Source: Leucosporidium creatinivorum (Eukaryota > Basidiomycota > Microbotryomycetes > Leucosporidiales > Leucosporidiaceae). Taken from it: a stretch of DNA of 64,000 nt. Within the stretch, counting starts at the first letter, position 1. The number at the start of each line of letters is the position of its first letter. The notes under the pieces are model-generated. The model saw only the letters and a program-made list of their open reading frames with translations, was not told the DNA's origin and did no database searches. Both the position numbers and the translations under genes were made by a program. The DNA is taken from positions 1,577,489 to 1,641,488 of the forward strand of contig BCKL01000001.1 of the NCBI GenBank assembly GCA_001600635.1. The letters are read 5' to 3'. This document shows positions 11,030-24,077 of this stretch, piece by piece.

Positions 11030-14000
11030 CTATGAGAGACCGATGATCTCTCCGTCGTCGAGGAGCTGGTGGTCGAACTGTGTGGGCGGAGAGCGAGGTC
11101 AGCGAAGGGAGGTAGAGAAGAGAGGAATTGAGACGCACGAAACCGGGGCGAGTCGAGAGTCCGGGCATGGTCTGCATCTCGCCGACGAGCTGTGAGGGGC
11201 GAAGGTGGTCAGCGGAGTGAACAGGAAAGAGGGCGATGCGAGACCTACGGGGTAGATGAATCCAGCTCCAGCCGACATCTTGACGGTTCGGATGGGGAGG
11301 GTGAAGCCTGTACGAGTCGACGAGTCACGAGGTCAGCCTCGATCGAAGCGCGAGAACGAGCGAGCAACTCACCAGATGGTGCTCCCTTCTGCTTGGGGTC
11401 GTGCGAAAGCGAGAGATGGGTCTTGGCCATGCAGATGGGCAAGTGGCTGAAGCCCTGCTCGGTGTAGCGGGCAATGCGAGCCTCGGCCTCCTCCGAGTAC
11501 TTTTCGGCGAGGGTAGAAGATCAGCCAACATCCTCAGCCTTCTCTCGAGAGACAAACGCACCTCAACGTCCTTAGCACCGTACATCTCCTTGGCGATCGT
11601 CTCAATTTTCTCCTTCACGCTCAAGTTGTCCTCGTACAGGAACTTGAAGGGGTTGTCCTCCTTGCACGCCTCGATGACGGCCTCTCCGAGCTCGATAGCT
11701 CCGAGTCCTCCCTCGGCCCAGAGGGTAGCAGGGACAGCGGCATCGGCTCCAGCGGCGAGAGCGGCCTTCTGCACGAGGGCCGTCTCGGCGTCCGTGTCGT
11801 TGCTGTTGGTGTCCATCGGTAGGAAGGTCAGCTTGAGCGCGAGGGCGAGACGAGAGAGAGAGGAAAGAACGAACGTGAAGCGGTTAACGCAGACGATGAC
11901 CTTGACGCCCATCTTGCGGGCGTTCTCAATGTGCTTGACGAGGTTGGTGCAGCCCTTCTCGAGGATCTCGAGGTTCTCGTTGAGGTAGACCTCGGGGAGG
12001 GGCTTTCCGGGGGTGACGTCGGGTCCTCCGCCGTGCATCTTGAGCGCGCGGATCGTGGCGACGAGAACGACGGCGTTGGGCTTGAGGCCCGAGATGCGGC
12101 ACTTGATGTTGCAGAACTTCTCCATTCTATTTTGAAGCGAGGAGGTCAGCGAGGCAGCGTGAGAAGAGAGAGAGAGTGCGAGACTAACCCGATATCAGCG
12201 CCGAACCCAGCCTCGGTAATCACGTAACCGTTCTTATCCTCGCTCTCTCCCTCCTCGATTCCCGCGAGTTTGAGCGCAATCTTGTCGGCCAAGATGGACG
12301 AGTTGCCATGGGCGATGTTGGCGAAGGGACCAGCGTGCACGAAGACGGGGGTTCCCTCGAGCGTCTGCATGAGGTTGGGCTTGATCGCATCCTTCATGAG
12401 GATGGCGAGGGATCCAGTCGCTCCAATGTCGTCGCAGGTGATGGGCACACCGGCCATCGACTCGCCGATAACCATCTTGCCGAGGCGGTTGCGCATGTCG
12501 GGAAGATCGTTCGAGAGGGCGAGGACGGCCATCGTCTCGGAGGCGACGGCGATGTCGAATCCAGTGTCGAGCGTCTTGCCCTGCTCGGTCTTGGCGAGGC
12601 CGGTGGTGACCTTGCGGAGGTAGCGGTCGTTGGTGTCGACGACGCGGTTCCAGGTGATCTTGGAAGGGTCAATGTCGAGGCGGGCGAAAGCCGAGACTTC
12701 CTCGTCGGTCAGGTCGTCGGGGTTGGTCTTGGTGATGCCGAGCTTCTCGAGACGCTTGAACATGATGGGGGCGAAGGTGCGGACGCCCTTCTTGGCGGGG
12801 CACAGGCGGTTGAAGAGTTGCTGTGCGAGGAAATGGAGTGAGAGATCAGCTCGGCTCAAACGCCCCACTTCAACGACGAGAACTCACCTTGTCGGTCTGA
12901 GTCGACTCGTGGAAGTAGCGAGCCGAGATGGCAGCAGCGAGCAAGTTGTTGGCGGCGGTGGTAGCGTGGATATCACCAGTCAAGTGAAGGTTGAACTCGT
13001 CCATGGGGATGACCTGCGAGTATCCTCCTCCGGCGGCTCCTCCCTTGATCCCGAAAGTAGGTCCCTGCGAGGGCTGGCGAACGCAGGCGAAGGCCGACTT
13101 GCCGAGGTGAGCACCGAGAGCTTGGGCGAGTCCGATGGTCGTGGTCGACTTGCCCTCGCCGAGGGGAGTGGGAGTGATGCCGGCGACGACAATGTACTTT
13201 CCATCGCTGTTAGTGTAGGGAGTCAGCGATGTAGCTCTAGATAGTGGAAGAAAGCTTGAAACTCACCGACGGTGCTTGAGCGAGTCGAGAATCTCGAGCT
13301 TGACCTTGGCCTTGTAGCGACCATACATCTCGAGGTCGTGAGCGGGAATTCCAATCTCGGCAGCGAGGACGTCGATAGCCTTGGGAGTCTGAGCCTTGGC
13401 GATGGTGATGTCGCTATAGTTCCGCGCAAGTCAAGGATCAGCCTTTGAACTTTCTCATCGCCGAAGCCGAGCAGTCAAGACGAACCTGGGAACGTCCTTG
13501 AGGAGGTTGAGCTTGAGGGGCTTGATAGACCTCTTCTGACTCTTCTCAAGGGCGCGTTGAGCGGCAATGATCGAGTTCTCCATGAGCATGGCGACGGTCA
13601 TGGGTCCGACTCCTCCGGGGACGGGAGTGACATAGGAAGCGACCTGCGAGGCCGACTCAAAGTCGACGTCGCCGACGAGACGGGAGCCAGACTTCCTGGT
13701 GGCGTCTGTTGTGTAGCTGGTCAGCCTCGGAGCGTCGAGGAGAGGTAAGGGAAGAGACGAGCTCACCGTCGATGAAGTTGGTTCCAACGTCGATAACGAC
13801 GGCTCCGGGCTTGAGCCACGAACCCTGGACAAACTTGGCCTGTCCGATAGCAGCGACGACAATGTCGGCTTGCTTAACCTGTTGCAGTGCAGAGGGAGAA
13901 AAGAAATCAGCTCCCCGCACTTTCTCTCCTTAGCGCTTCGAGCCGACGACGCTACGCACGATGGACTCGAGGTTTTGAGTGCGCGAGTGACATTGGGTGA

Positions 14001-14927
14001 CGGTGGCATCCTTGCGACGGAGGAGGGCGCAGACGGGGCTGCCGACAATGTCGGAGCGACCGAGCACGACGGCGTGCTTGCCCGCAATGTTGATGCCCGT
14101 CGACTCGAGCAGGAGCATCACTCCGGCGGGGGTGCAAGGCGAGAAGAGGGGAGCCGAGGCGCGCGAGGAGAGCAGTCCGATGTTGTAGGCGTGGAATCTG
14201 TGGTGTAGTAAGGTCAGTACAAGCTTATCGCCCTGCTAAGCGCGACGAAACGCACCCGTCGACATCCTTCTCGGGAGAGACGGCCTCTGTGATCCTCCTC
14301 TCTCCCTCCCTGCCGATAGTATCGCTAAGAGGGAGCTGGACGAGCAGTCCATGGACGGAATCATCGTTGTTCAGGCGCTCGACCTCGCGCATGACCTCGT
14401 CCTCTCCGACGCCATCCTCGGGCCCTCCCAGGACGACGAGGGTGCACTTGATGCCGGCCTCTGCGGCGGCCTTGAGCTTCATCTTGACATAGGTGGACGA
14501 GTCGGAGCGGGCGCCCTGTTGGATGATGGCCAGGTGAGGTTGGAAACGAGGGAACTTGGCTTGAGTGGCCTTGATGCGGGTAGCAATGTCGGCGCGGATG
14601 GAACTGGACGACGAGTCAAGCGTTAGCGGGAAGCTCTGTAGTAAGGCAGAGAGGTAGCAGGGCTGTAGGAGAGCAGTAGACGTACCCAGCCATTTGGTTT
14701 CCATCGATGATTTGAGCTTGGTTGCTCATGGCGGAAGTAGCGAGGGAGCGGGAGGAGAGAGAGAGGTTCAAGGAGGAGCGCGAGAGGTTGAAAGCGGGGA
14801 GAGGGGCAATTCCAGTTGAACTGAGGGTAAGGAGGGTGGTAGGGCGAATAAAAGAAGATTGAAGGGTACTCAGGGAGCGGGAATATGTACTAGTACGAGA
14901 CACGACACTCCGACGGCAGGCGAGCAT
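11030..14927 (-). CDS. ADE3: Trifunctional C1-tetrahydrofolate synthase
   Basis: One polypeptide interconverts one-carbon folates (methylene-THF dehydrogenase, methenyl-THF cyclohydrolase and formate-THF ligase). The N-terminal dehydrogenase/cyclohydrolase has [31 protein letters not shown], the nucleotide-binding [17 protein letters not shown] and [20 protein letters not shown]. The ligase has [20 protein letters not shown] (P-loop-like), [40 protein letters not shown] and a C-terminus GEIIGLS. There are many short introns. The first ATG (14927) precedes a presequence-like Arg/Ser/Leu stretch; a second ATG at 14729 ([15 protein letters not shown]) would give a cytosolic form. One gene may therefore serve both compartments, or this may be the mitochondrial (MIS1-type) copy. 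It is divergent from TRM140. Confidence 0.93.
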
Positions 14928-15166
14928 CTAACCAGAGACCAGCGAAGGTGTCGACCGAGGGTAAAGGGAGATGGGAAAGGTTGAAGCAGGGGAGGCTGCT
15001 CAAGGGGCGTAGTAAGGGACTACTTCTGTAGCACGGTAGATCCAGTCTCTGTACAAGAGCTGAGCCGATCGGAGATGGGAGAAGGAGCGAAACCTCGACT
15101 TTCGCGTCTCTGGGCACTTTTCGTCGCTTGCCTTCCTGCACCTCATCAGCTCGTCACTCTCCCACC

Positions 15167-16878
15167 ATGTCGGACACGCCGATCCAGCTGAGCTCCCCTC
15201 ACGATTCGGTCGAAGTGCTGCCCATCTCCCCTTTGGCAGAGCAGTCCAACATCCCCCTCCGGATCAAACGAACAGGGCCTCAACTCTTGCACAACGAGCT
15301 CGTAGGGGAGGAACTCATCGCTGGAGCTCCTTCTAGGAATGGTGGAAGGCTCTTGGAGGAGGGAAGGGATCCTTGGACTCATAACGCTTGGTGAGCTAGA
15401 GCTCAGCTCCCTTCTTTCGCTTCGTCGGGAGCTCACCGCTCTGATGCCAACAGGGACAAGGTCGAATGGGACGAGGAGCAAGAGAAGCTTGCTCAACAAG
15501 CTGTCGAAAAGCAGATGACTATGGCCGTGCCGCCCGAGCTGCAGGAGGAGTACAACGCCAACCCCGCCTCCTTCTGGGATACCTTCTACGCCAACGTCAA
15601 GGGTATGTCGTCTGCTTGAAGATCGAGGAGCATGTACTGATACACTGCTACACCATAGACGGCTTCTTCAACGATCGCGCCTGGCTTCGGACCGAATTCT
15701 CGGACCTCGCCGAAGCAGTCAAAGCCGATGTTCGTCTCTTCTTGCTCCTTCTCCTCTCTCACGGCTCACTAACCCACTCTAATACGCACAGGCCGGTTCC
15801 AAACGCATCGTCGAGATCGGCTGCGGCCCGGGAAACACCCTCTTCCCCCTCTTCGCCGCCTCCTCCAACCCCGAACTCCAACTGCACGGCTACGACTTCT
15901 CGAAAGAGGCGGTCGAGCTGGTCAGGAACAACCCGGCGTTTGATCCGAAGCATTGTACGACCGGGGTGTGGGATCTGAGTAGTAAGGAGGGACTGCCGGA
16001 AAGCTTGGAGGAGGGCAGTGTCGATATCGCGATCATGATCTTTGTCCTCTCGGCGCTGCATCCTGATGAGTGGGCGCAGGCGGTCAAGAATGCATGGACC
16101 GTACGTCTGTCTCCCTCTCTCGCCTTCCTCCTTCTCCCTTCCTCGACCGGACGAGCGAGCTGACCTCGGTGCTCGGCGCTCGGCTTTGAAACAGATGCTC
16201 AAGCCCGGAGGAGTGCTCCTCTTCCGTGACTATGGGAGGAACGACATGGCTCAGCTGAGGTTCAAGGGCAATAGGTTCATGCAGCCTGGTCTGTATGTGC
16301 GAGGTGATCACACGAGGGTCTACTTCTTCGAGCGGGGTGAGTTACGGTTTTCGGCGCTGAGGGAGAGGCGAGGGAATGTGGAGTTGACACTGACCCTGAC
16401 TTTCAATCACAACAGACGAGCTCGTAGCCATGTTTGGCGGCCCCAAATCCTCTCCTTCCGCCAGCACCCCCGCCGCTTCCTCCTCCGAAGAACCTCCCTC
16501 CCTCTTCCCCCTCTCCCTCGACGCCTCTTCATCAACAGAAGACGAAGCAGCAGCAGCAGAGGACTCTCCACCAACAGTCTCTCTCTCCGCCATCTCCCCC
16601 TCCGCCCTCGCCCTCCAATCCCCCTCCAACCCCTACCGCTTCGAACTCCTCCGGCTCGGCGTGGATCGCAGACTGTTATTGAATCGGAAGAAGCAGTTGA
16701 AGATGTATAGGGTTTGGCAGCAGGTGAGTTCTGAGCTTTCTCCTCCGCTGAGGTTAATGGGGAGGACGAGAGGCAAGCAGAGCTGACCCGTTTCTCGCTC
16801 GGCGCTCGCTCGCAGGGGAGGTGGAGGAAACCTTTGGACCCAGAGACCGAGACCGAGGCGGAGACCGAGGAGAAGTAG
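15167..16878 (+). CDS. TRM140: tRNA (cytosine-3) methyltransferase, TRM140/METTL2 family
   Basis: A SAM-dependent methyltransferase that makes m3C32 in the anticodon loop of Thr and Ser tRNAs. The N-terminal marker is [20 protein letters not shown]; the SAM site is [20 protein letters not shown]; motif IV region is [20 protein letters not shown]; then [20 protein letters not shown] and [20 protein letters not shown]. The final conserved block ([20 protein letters not shown]) is separated from the catalytic core by a Ser/Pro/Ala-rich insert of ~70 residues (about 16436-16630), which I do not remember from the family. An acidic C-terminus ([10 protein letters not shown]) ends the protein. About five introns. 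There is no Abp140-type actin-binding extension. Confidence 0.92.
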
Positions 16879-16973
16879 AGAATTACACATGCACACCCTA
16901 GTAATGAAGTGATCAAGCATATCAACACATCGCACTGCCTTCTTACAAACCGAACCTCGTCCTGCTCGCCTGC

Positions 16974-19400
16974 TCAATCCTCCTCAAGCGAAGGATGCCA
17001 CACCGTCTCCTCCTCTGCCCCCCTGTTGCCCCTCTTAACCCTCTCACAGCCTCTCAAGAACCTCCACCTCGCCCTAACCACCTCCTCCTCCCTTCCCTCC
17101 AACTCGGCTTCCTTGCCCCTCCTCATAATCTTTTGATCCTCCCCCGGCGACCAGAGGATCGCGGGGGATTGGCCTTGGAGGAGGAGGGAACAGCACGAGG
17201 TGGAGAGGGGGAGGGAGAAGGAGGTGTAGTAGTAGATGCCGCGGAGGTGGTGCGTCGGGAGGGAGGGGAAGAGGGTCGAGAGATGGGTGAGGGGGTCGGT
17301 CAGCGAGGGGGCGGCGGCAGTGGGGAGCTTCTGCAAGGGGTGGAGAGAGAGTGAGTGAGGTTCGGCGAGGGTGCAAGAAGCGAGAGTGAGGAGGATTGAG
17401 GAGGAGAGGGGAGGGGAAGCGAGCCAGCGAAAGCAAAGACTCACCTTGGGTGACATCCGCTCGACAACCTTCTTGGCCTTCTTCCTTTGAGGCTGCGGCT
17501 CCTCCACCTCAACCTCGACGCTCTCCGTTCCGCGCGCCCGCTTCTTGCCCTTGTCGTTCGGCGCAGCCCTCAGCATCTCCCTCGACGTCGGCAGATCCTC
17601 CTCCTCCTCCTCCGCCTCTCCTCCTCCTCTAGACTCCCTGTCCGACTCCTCCTCCCCCTCGAGCTCAGCAGCCGCCCTCCTAAGCTTCTCTCTCTTGGCC
17701 CTCTTCCTCTCCTGCTCCCGACTCTCCTCAACGCTGCTACTCCCCTCCTCGGACTCCTCATCGGACGAATCTTGATCCACTCCCCTTCCGCGCATATCCC
17801 TGCGCCGTTGGAGCCTCCTCATGCGGTCCTCGTACTCGGCGCGATAATGGCGGAGGTGTCGCACCCAGGTCTCGAGCTCGTGGGTCTTGGGGTGCTGTAG
17901 AGTAGTAGGTGAACAGGGTTAGCTTCCGGCTCTCCACCTCCGACCGAGCGAGCAGCGGAACCAACCTTCTCCATCGCCCTCCTACACGCCGCCCTCTCAT
18001 CCTCCGCATCCCAATTCCACTTCCTCCTCATCTTCAACATCTCCTTCGCCAGCGTATCCTTCTCCCTCGCACTAAAATCCACGCGCTGCTTCCTCCGCCT
18101 CTGCGGCAGCTCAATTTGGTACATCTGAGGCCGGCAGCGCCAGTGGAGGGGAGTGCCCGAGCGGGAGCGGGAGCGGGTGGCTTTGAGGGATTCTTCGAGC
18201 CAGAGTTGGGCGATGGGGTGCGCGCCTGGGGGTGGAGAGTAGGTTAGAAGGAGGAAGAGGGGAGGAGAGAAGGGGAGGGAGAGGACACACCGGTAGCTCG
18301 GGCTTGTTCGATCTCGGGGCGGAAGGCTTCGAGGTCGCCGCGAGGGAAGATGGCGTAGCAGCCGGCGTTGGGCTTCTTGATGATCTTGCCTCCGTTTCTC
18401 TGTGCGTGTACGAGATGTACGAGGTCAGCGTTCGCCCCCCAACGGCGCAGAAACAAACCTCGGCGCTCACCTCGATATCCTTGACCAACTGCTCCCTCTC
18501 CCCCTCGCCTCCAAACTCGGGGTACAGCCACATCCTATCCTGCCTCCAATTCTCTCCCCTCGCATCCGCATGCATAAAGATCTTGGGCCTATCCTCATTG
18601 TCGGGGCGGTCCAGATCCTCGTGGTCGTCCTCGTCGTCCTCGTCGTCCTCGTCGTCCTCCGAGTCGACCGAGTCTCGTCGTCGCTGGGAGGGAGAAGGAG
18701 CGCGAAGCTGAGAGGGATCCCAAGGAGGCATGGGGGTGGGACGGGGACGGTCTTCCTCCTCCTCTGAAGACGAGGAGGAGGACTGCTCGGCTTCGGGCGA
18801 GGGTTCGGCGCGAGGTTGAGGCCTCGAGTCGCGGCGGCCGGGAGGTCCTTTGCGGTTCTTGTCCTTCTTGAACTTGATGATGTTCTTCTTCTGCTCCTGG
18901 TGAGAACCCTTGCCTAGCGAGCGAACCGGCTCCTCTTCCTCCTCGCCGCTGTCGGTCGCTTCGGCGCCTCCCCCTCCGGCTCCGCCACGAGCAGGCGACG
19001 TCAAGAGGCGTTGGATGTCCATCTCAACCTCGCTCTCGTCTGTACTGCTCTGTGCGCTGTCTCCTTCGCGCTGCTGCTGCTGCTGCTCGTTGTTGTCCTC
19101 CTCCGGGAGCGCGTTGTTGACCTCTTGTTCCTGCTCCTCCTCGTCTGCAGCTTGCTCCTCCTGCTGTGCAATACGCTTCTTGCTAGGTACACGCTTGGTC
19201 TTCTCTTTGACTGGAGCGGCAGCAGCAGCAGCCTTTCCGCGAGCTGTTCGAGCAGAAGGGGCGGGCTGGTTAGGGTTGGGTTTGAGGTTGATTGACGCTT
19301 TGGCGGCGCGAGTGGAGCGGGCGGGAGCTGTGGCTGGGGCGGAGGATTTGGGCGCGGCTGTTGCTGTTGCTGTTGCTGCTTTGCGCTTGCGAGGTGCCAT
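16974..19400 (-). CDS. RAP1: RAP1-type telomere protein (BRCT, Myb-like, RCT)
   Basis: A probable orthologue of RAP1/TERF2IP, the shelterin component. Order of parts: basic N-terminus (MAPRKRKAATATAT), ~280 residues of disordered acidic and Gln-rich sequence, a BRCT-like domain (IFMHADARGENW, then GGKIIKKPNAGCYAIF and HPIAQLWLEESL), a Myb-like segment (VDFSAREKDTLAKEMLKMRR, then HELETWVRHLRHYRAEYEDR), an acidic linker with NLS-like KGKKRAR and RKKAKK, and a C-terminal region (HLRGIYYYTSFSLP, LLLQGQSPAILWSPGEDQKI). That last part matches the vertebrate RCT pattern of a hydrophobic helix then PIWS..DD. Exon 1 ends at 18471 (intron 18400-18470). It converges on TRM140, with 95 nt between the stops. 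The assignment is by domain order and short motifs, since sequence divergence is high. Confidence 0.72.
18607..18660. repeat. GTCCTC-type microsatellite inside the RAP1 gene
   Basis: A hexanucleotide-like run (GTCGTCCTC units, repeated several times) encodes an Asp/Glu-rich tract (EDDEDDEDDEDD) in the linker before the BRCT-like domain. Length variation between isolates is likely. Confidence 0.6.
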
Positions 19401-19622
19401 CGTCGGCAGGTGTCCGTGAGTCGAGAGGAAGACGAGGAGATGAGGGGAGAGAGCAAGAGGTGCGAAGGCGGCAAGTCGGAGATGAGGTCAAGTTCAGGAG
19501 TCCGCTGCTCTGCCGCCGTAGTCGATTAGCGATGAGGATAACTCATATGCATGCTAGTACAACGATACAGTACTACACTGCTCAACAGCGACAATATCCA
19601 GCCGCCCCCTTCTCGGACCACC

Positions 19623-21188
19623 TCAACTCCGATCCTTCATGCACCTCCTCAGCTCCTCGTCAATGAGCCACAGCCCCCTGCAGAACCCCTCCTTATCCAG
19701 GCTCCCCATCCCATCCGGATCAGACGCTTCCCTGCGAGATCAAAGCGAAAGATCAGCTTCGGCGCTCCTTCTCGAACTTCTCAGGCCTCGAGAAACTCAC
19801 CAAACACCCCTCAACGCCTCCCTCTCCAGTCTACTCCTCATCCACACACCTCTCACTACCACTCCCTCCAGCCTCTGCTCCCCTCCCGCGCCTCCCCCTC
19901 CAGCTTTCACCCAAGCAGGCCTCGGCGTTCCCCCTCCACTCGCTTCCGCCTTCCTCAAACACCGCTCGAACAGCGCTTCATACCGCTTTCGAGCTCGAGG
20001 GTCCATGGGCCGCTGCTTCTGTGTTGTGCGTGGCTGATAAGGAGCGTTGTAGCTCGAAAGCGAGTTCGGCGATGGGCTTGGAGCGAGGGGATGGGAATTG
20101 GTTGGCGCTGAAGCTGTAGTCAGAGTGCCGAGGGAGAGGGTTTTGGCAAGCTCGGCACCCCCGCCTGAGGAGAGGGAGATGGATTCAAAGCCTTCTTGCT
20201 GTCGGGCTTTGGGACTGTGGCGGGCGTAGGAGGGTCGCGAGGAAGGCGTGAGGGAGGGAGTGGGGGAGGGAGTAGGACGGGGTGGAGTAGCTGCGGGAGA
20301 GGCGGAGGTACGAGGACGAGGAGGGAGTGCTGGACCTTGGGAAGAGGCGTTGGAAGCGACGGAGAAGGTCGAGGCGGTTGGAGAGGGGGGTTCGGCGCTC
20401 GTGTTGCTGCGGCGAGGGGGGAGGCGAGGTGGAACGGTAGAGGTGGATGAAGCGGATGATTGTCGAGAAGGGATGGCGATGGTCGAACGACGTGGTGGAG
20501 GAGCGTGAGGCCGAGAGTGAGTTGCTGGACCCGCCGAGGCAGCGGAGGGAGGGAAGGAGGAAGGACCATCCTCCGGTGTCGGCGAGAAGGCCATCAACGA
20601 GTCGGTATCCTTCCTTGGTGCCTTCTTGAGATCCAACATGAGCTTCTGTAGCTCGGGCGTCTGCGATCCCCCTCTCGGCGGAGGTCTCGGCGGTCCTTCC
20701 TTCGACGCCGATCCCACTCGACCCATCTCTATTCCTCCTGCACCTGACTCTGACCCTGCACTCCCCACCGACAAGGCAGAGAACGCCGAAGCGCTACTTG
20801 TTGCTCGTTGGCGGTTCGTCGACGAGGGAGCGAGCGGGTCGAGGACGTCGTAGGCCGACCGGGGGGACGTGAAGGGCGAGGAGGGTCTCGAAGATGATGC
20901 AGAGAGGGTTGGCGACAGTGGTGGATAGGCGGACAAGGTGGTAGACTCGTTGCGACCGAGCTGAAGCGCTGACGCTGCTGAATCGTTGGAATTGGCTGCG
21001 CTGACGACCGAGGAGAGGGTGGAAGCTACTAGTGGTGATGTAGACGATTGGGGCGAAGCTGCTGCTGTAGCGCTCGAACTGGTTGGAGGGGCGGTAGCAG
21101 TCTTGGCTGTGGGCAAGCTCGAGTTGGCTGCTTGCTGTAGCAGAGCCATGCGCTCCTTGAGCGTCAAGGGCTTCGGATCGTCCTCCAT
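19623..21188 (-). CDS. IRS4: IRS4/TAX4-like EH-domain protein
   Basis: A long disordered, Ser/Pro-rich protein with a C-terminal Eps15-homology domain. In yeast, Irs4 and Tax4 promote PtdIns(4,5)P2 turnover through the phosphatase Inp51 and affect autophagy and rDNA silencing. Visible here: proline-rich PPRPPPRGGSQTPELQKLM and several further PPRP motifs, then the EH region starting ARKRYEALFERCL, VVRGVWMRSRLEREALRGVW and, after an intron (19800 to ~19738), EASDPDGMGSLDKEGFCRGL and WLIDEELRRCM. The EF-hand-like loop DPDGMGSLDKEGF is intact. Start at 21188 (MEDDPKPLTLKERMALLQQA), 228 nt from the divergent LEU4 start. Confidence 0.75.
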
Positions 21189-21416
21189 CCTATTGATTGA
21201 CTCTGTAGCGCAGTAACTCCAAGTGATCCGTTGAAACCGGCGGGAGTTGAGCTCTTTGACTCGCTTCGGCTGTGATCAAGTGCGGAGAAAGAGAGGTGCC
21301 GCTCCTTTGATTCCTACTCATCACTCGTCGCTCAGCTCAGCACCTCGTTCCTCTTTCTGCACCTCTTGAAACAGTGCTACAAACTCTCCTACAGCTCTAC
21401 TACTCCCCCACAAGCT
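21189..21416. promoter_or_regulatory. Divergent promoter IRS4 / LEU4
   Basis: 228 nt between the two start codons. The LEU4-proximal half is rich in CTC and CTTTC. In yeast LEU4 is controlled by Leu3 and Gcn4; I found no clear CCGGNNCCGG Leu3 site, though an imperfect CCGGCGGGAG lies near 21238. Confidence 0.35.
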
Positions 21417-23747
<2,331 letters not shown>

Positions 23748-24077
23748 GGGAGGACCTACACAAAATGGGCTCGGGAGAGTCGTGGTTGGGATGATACGTT
23801 ATTGATTGGAAAGCTTTCTGTGCATAAGCAGCTGCTCGAGAGCATTGCGAGCCCTTCGCACGCTTCAGCGCCGAGATCGCCGAAGAAAAGCACAGAACTT
23901 GCCTACAGCGGCGGTTAGAGAGCAGAGAGTGTTTGTAATATACTCGAGAACATGTGCAACAAACCTCTGCACCTAAACATCTCTCCCTTCGACTCGGCTC
24001 AAAACTCGCGCTCGCTCAAAGTCGAAATCCGCGTCTCTGCTCTTGGCCTTTTCCCCACCTCTTCAGCTCGCTACAGG
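23748..24077. other. Intergenic region LEU4-PWP1
   Basis: About 330 nt containing the LEU4 3' region and the PWP1 promoter and 5' UTR. No further gene seen. The latter half is CT-rich and ends CTACAGG just before the ATG. Confidence 0.35.
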
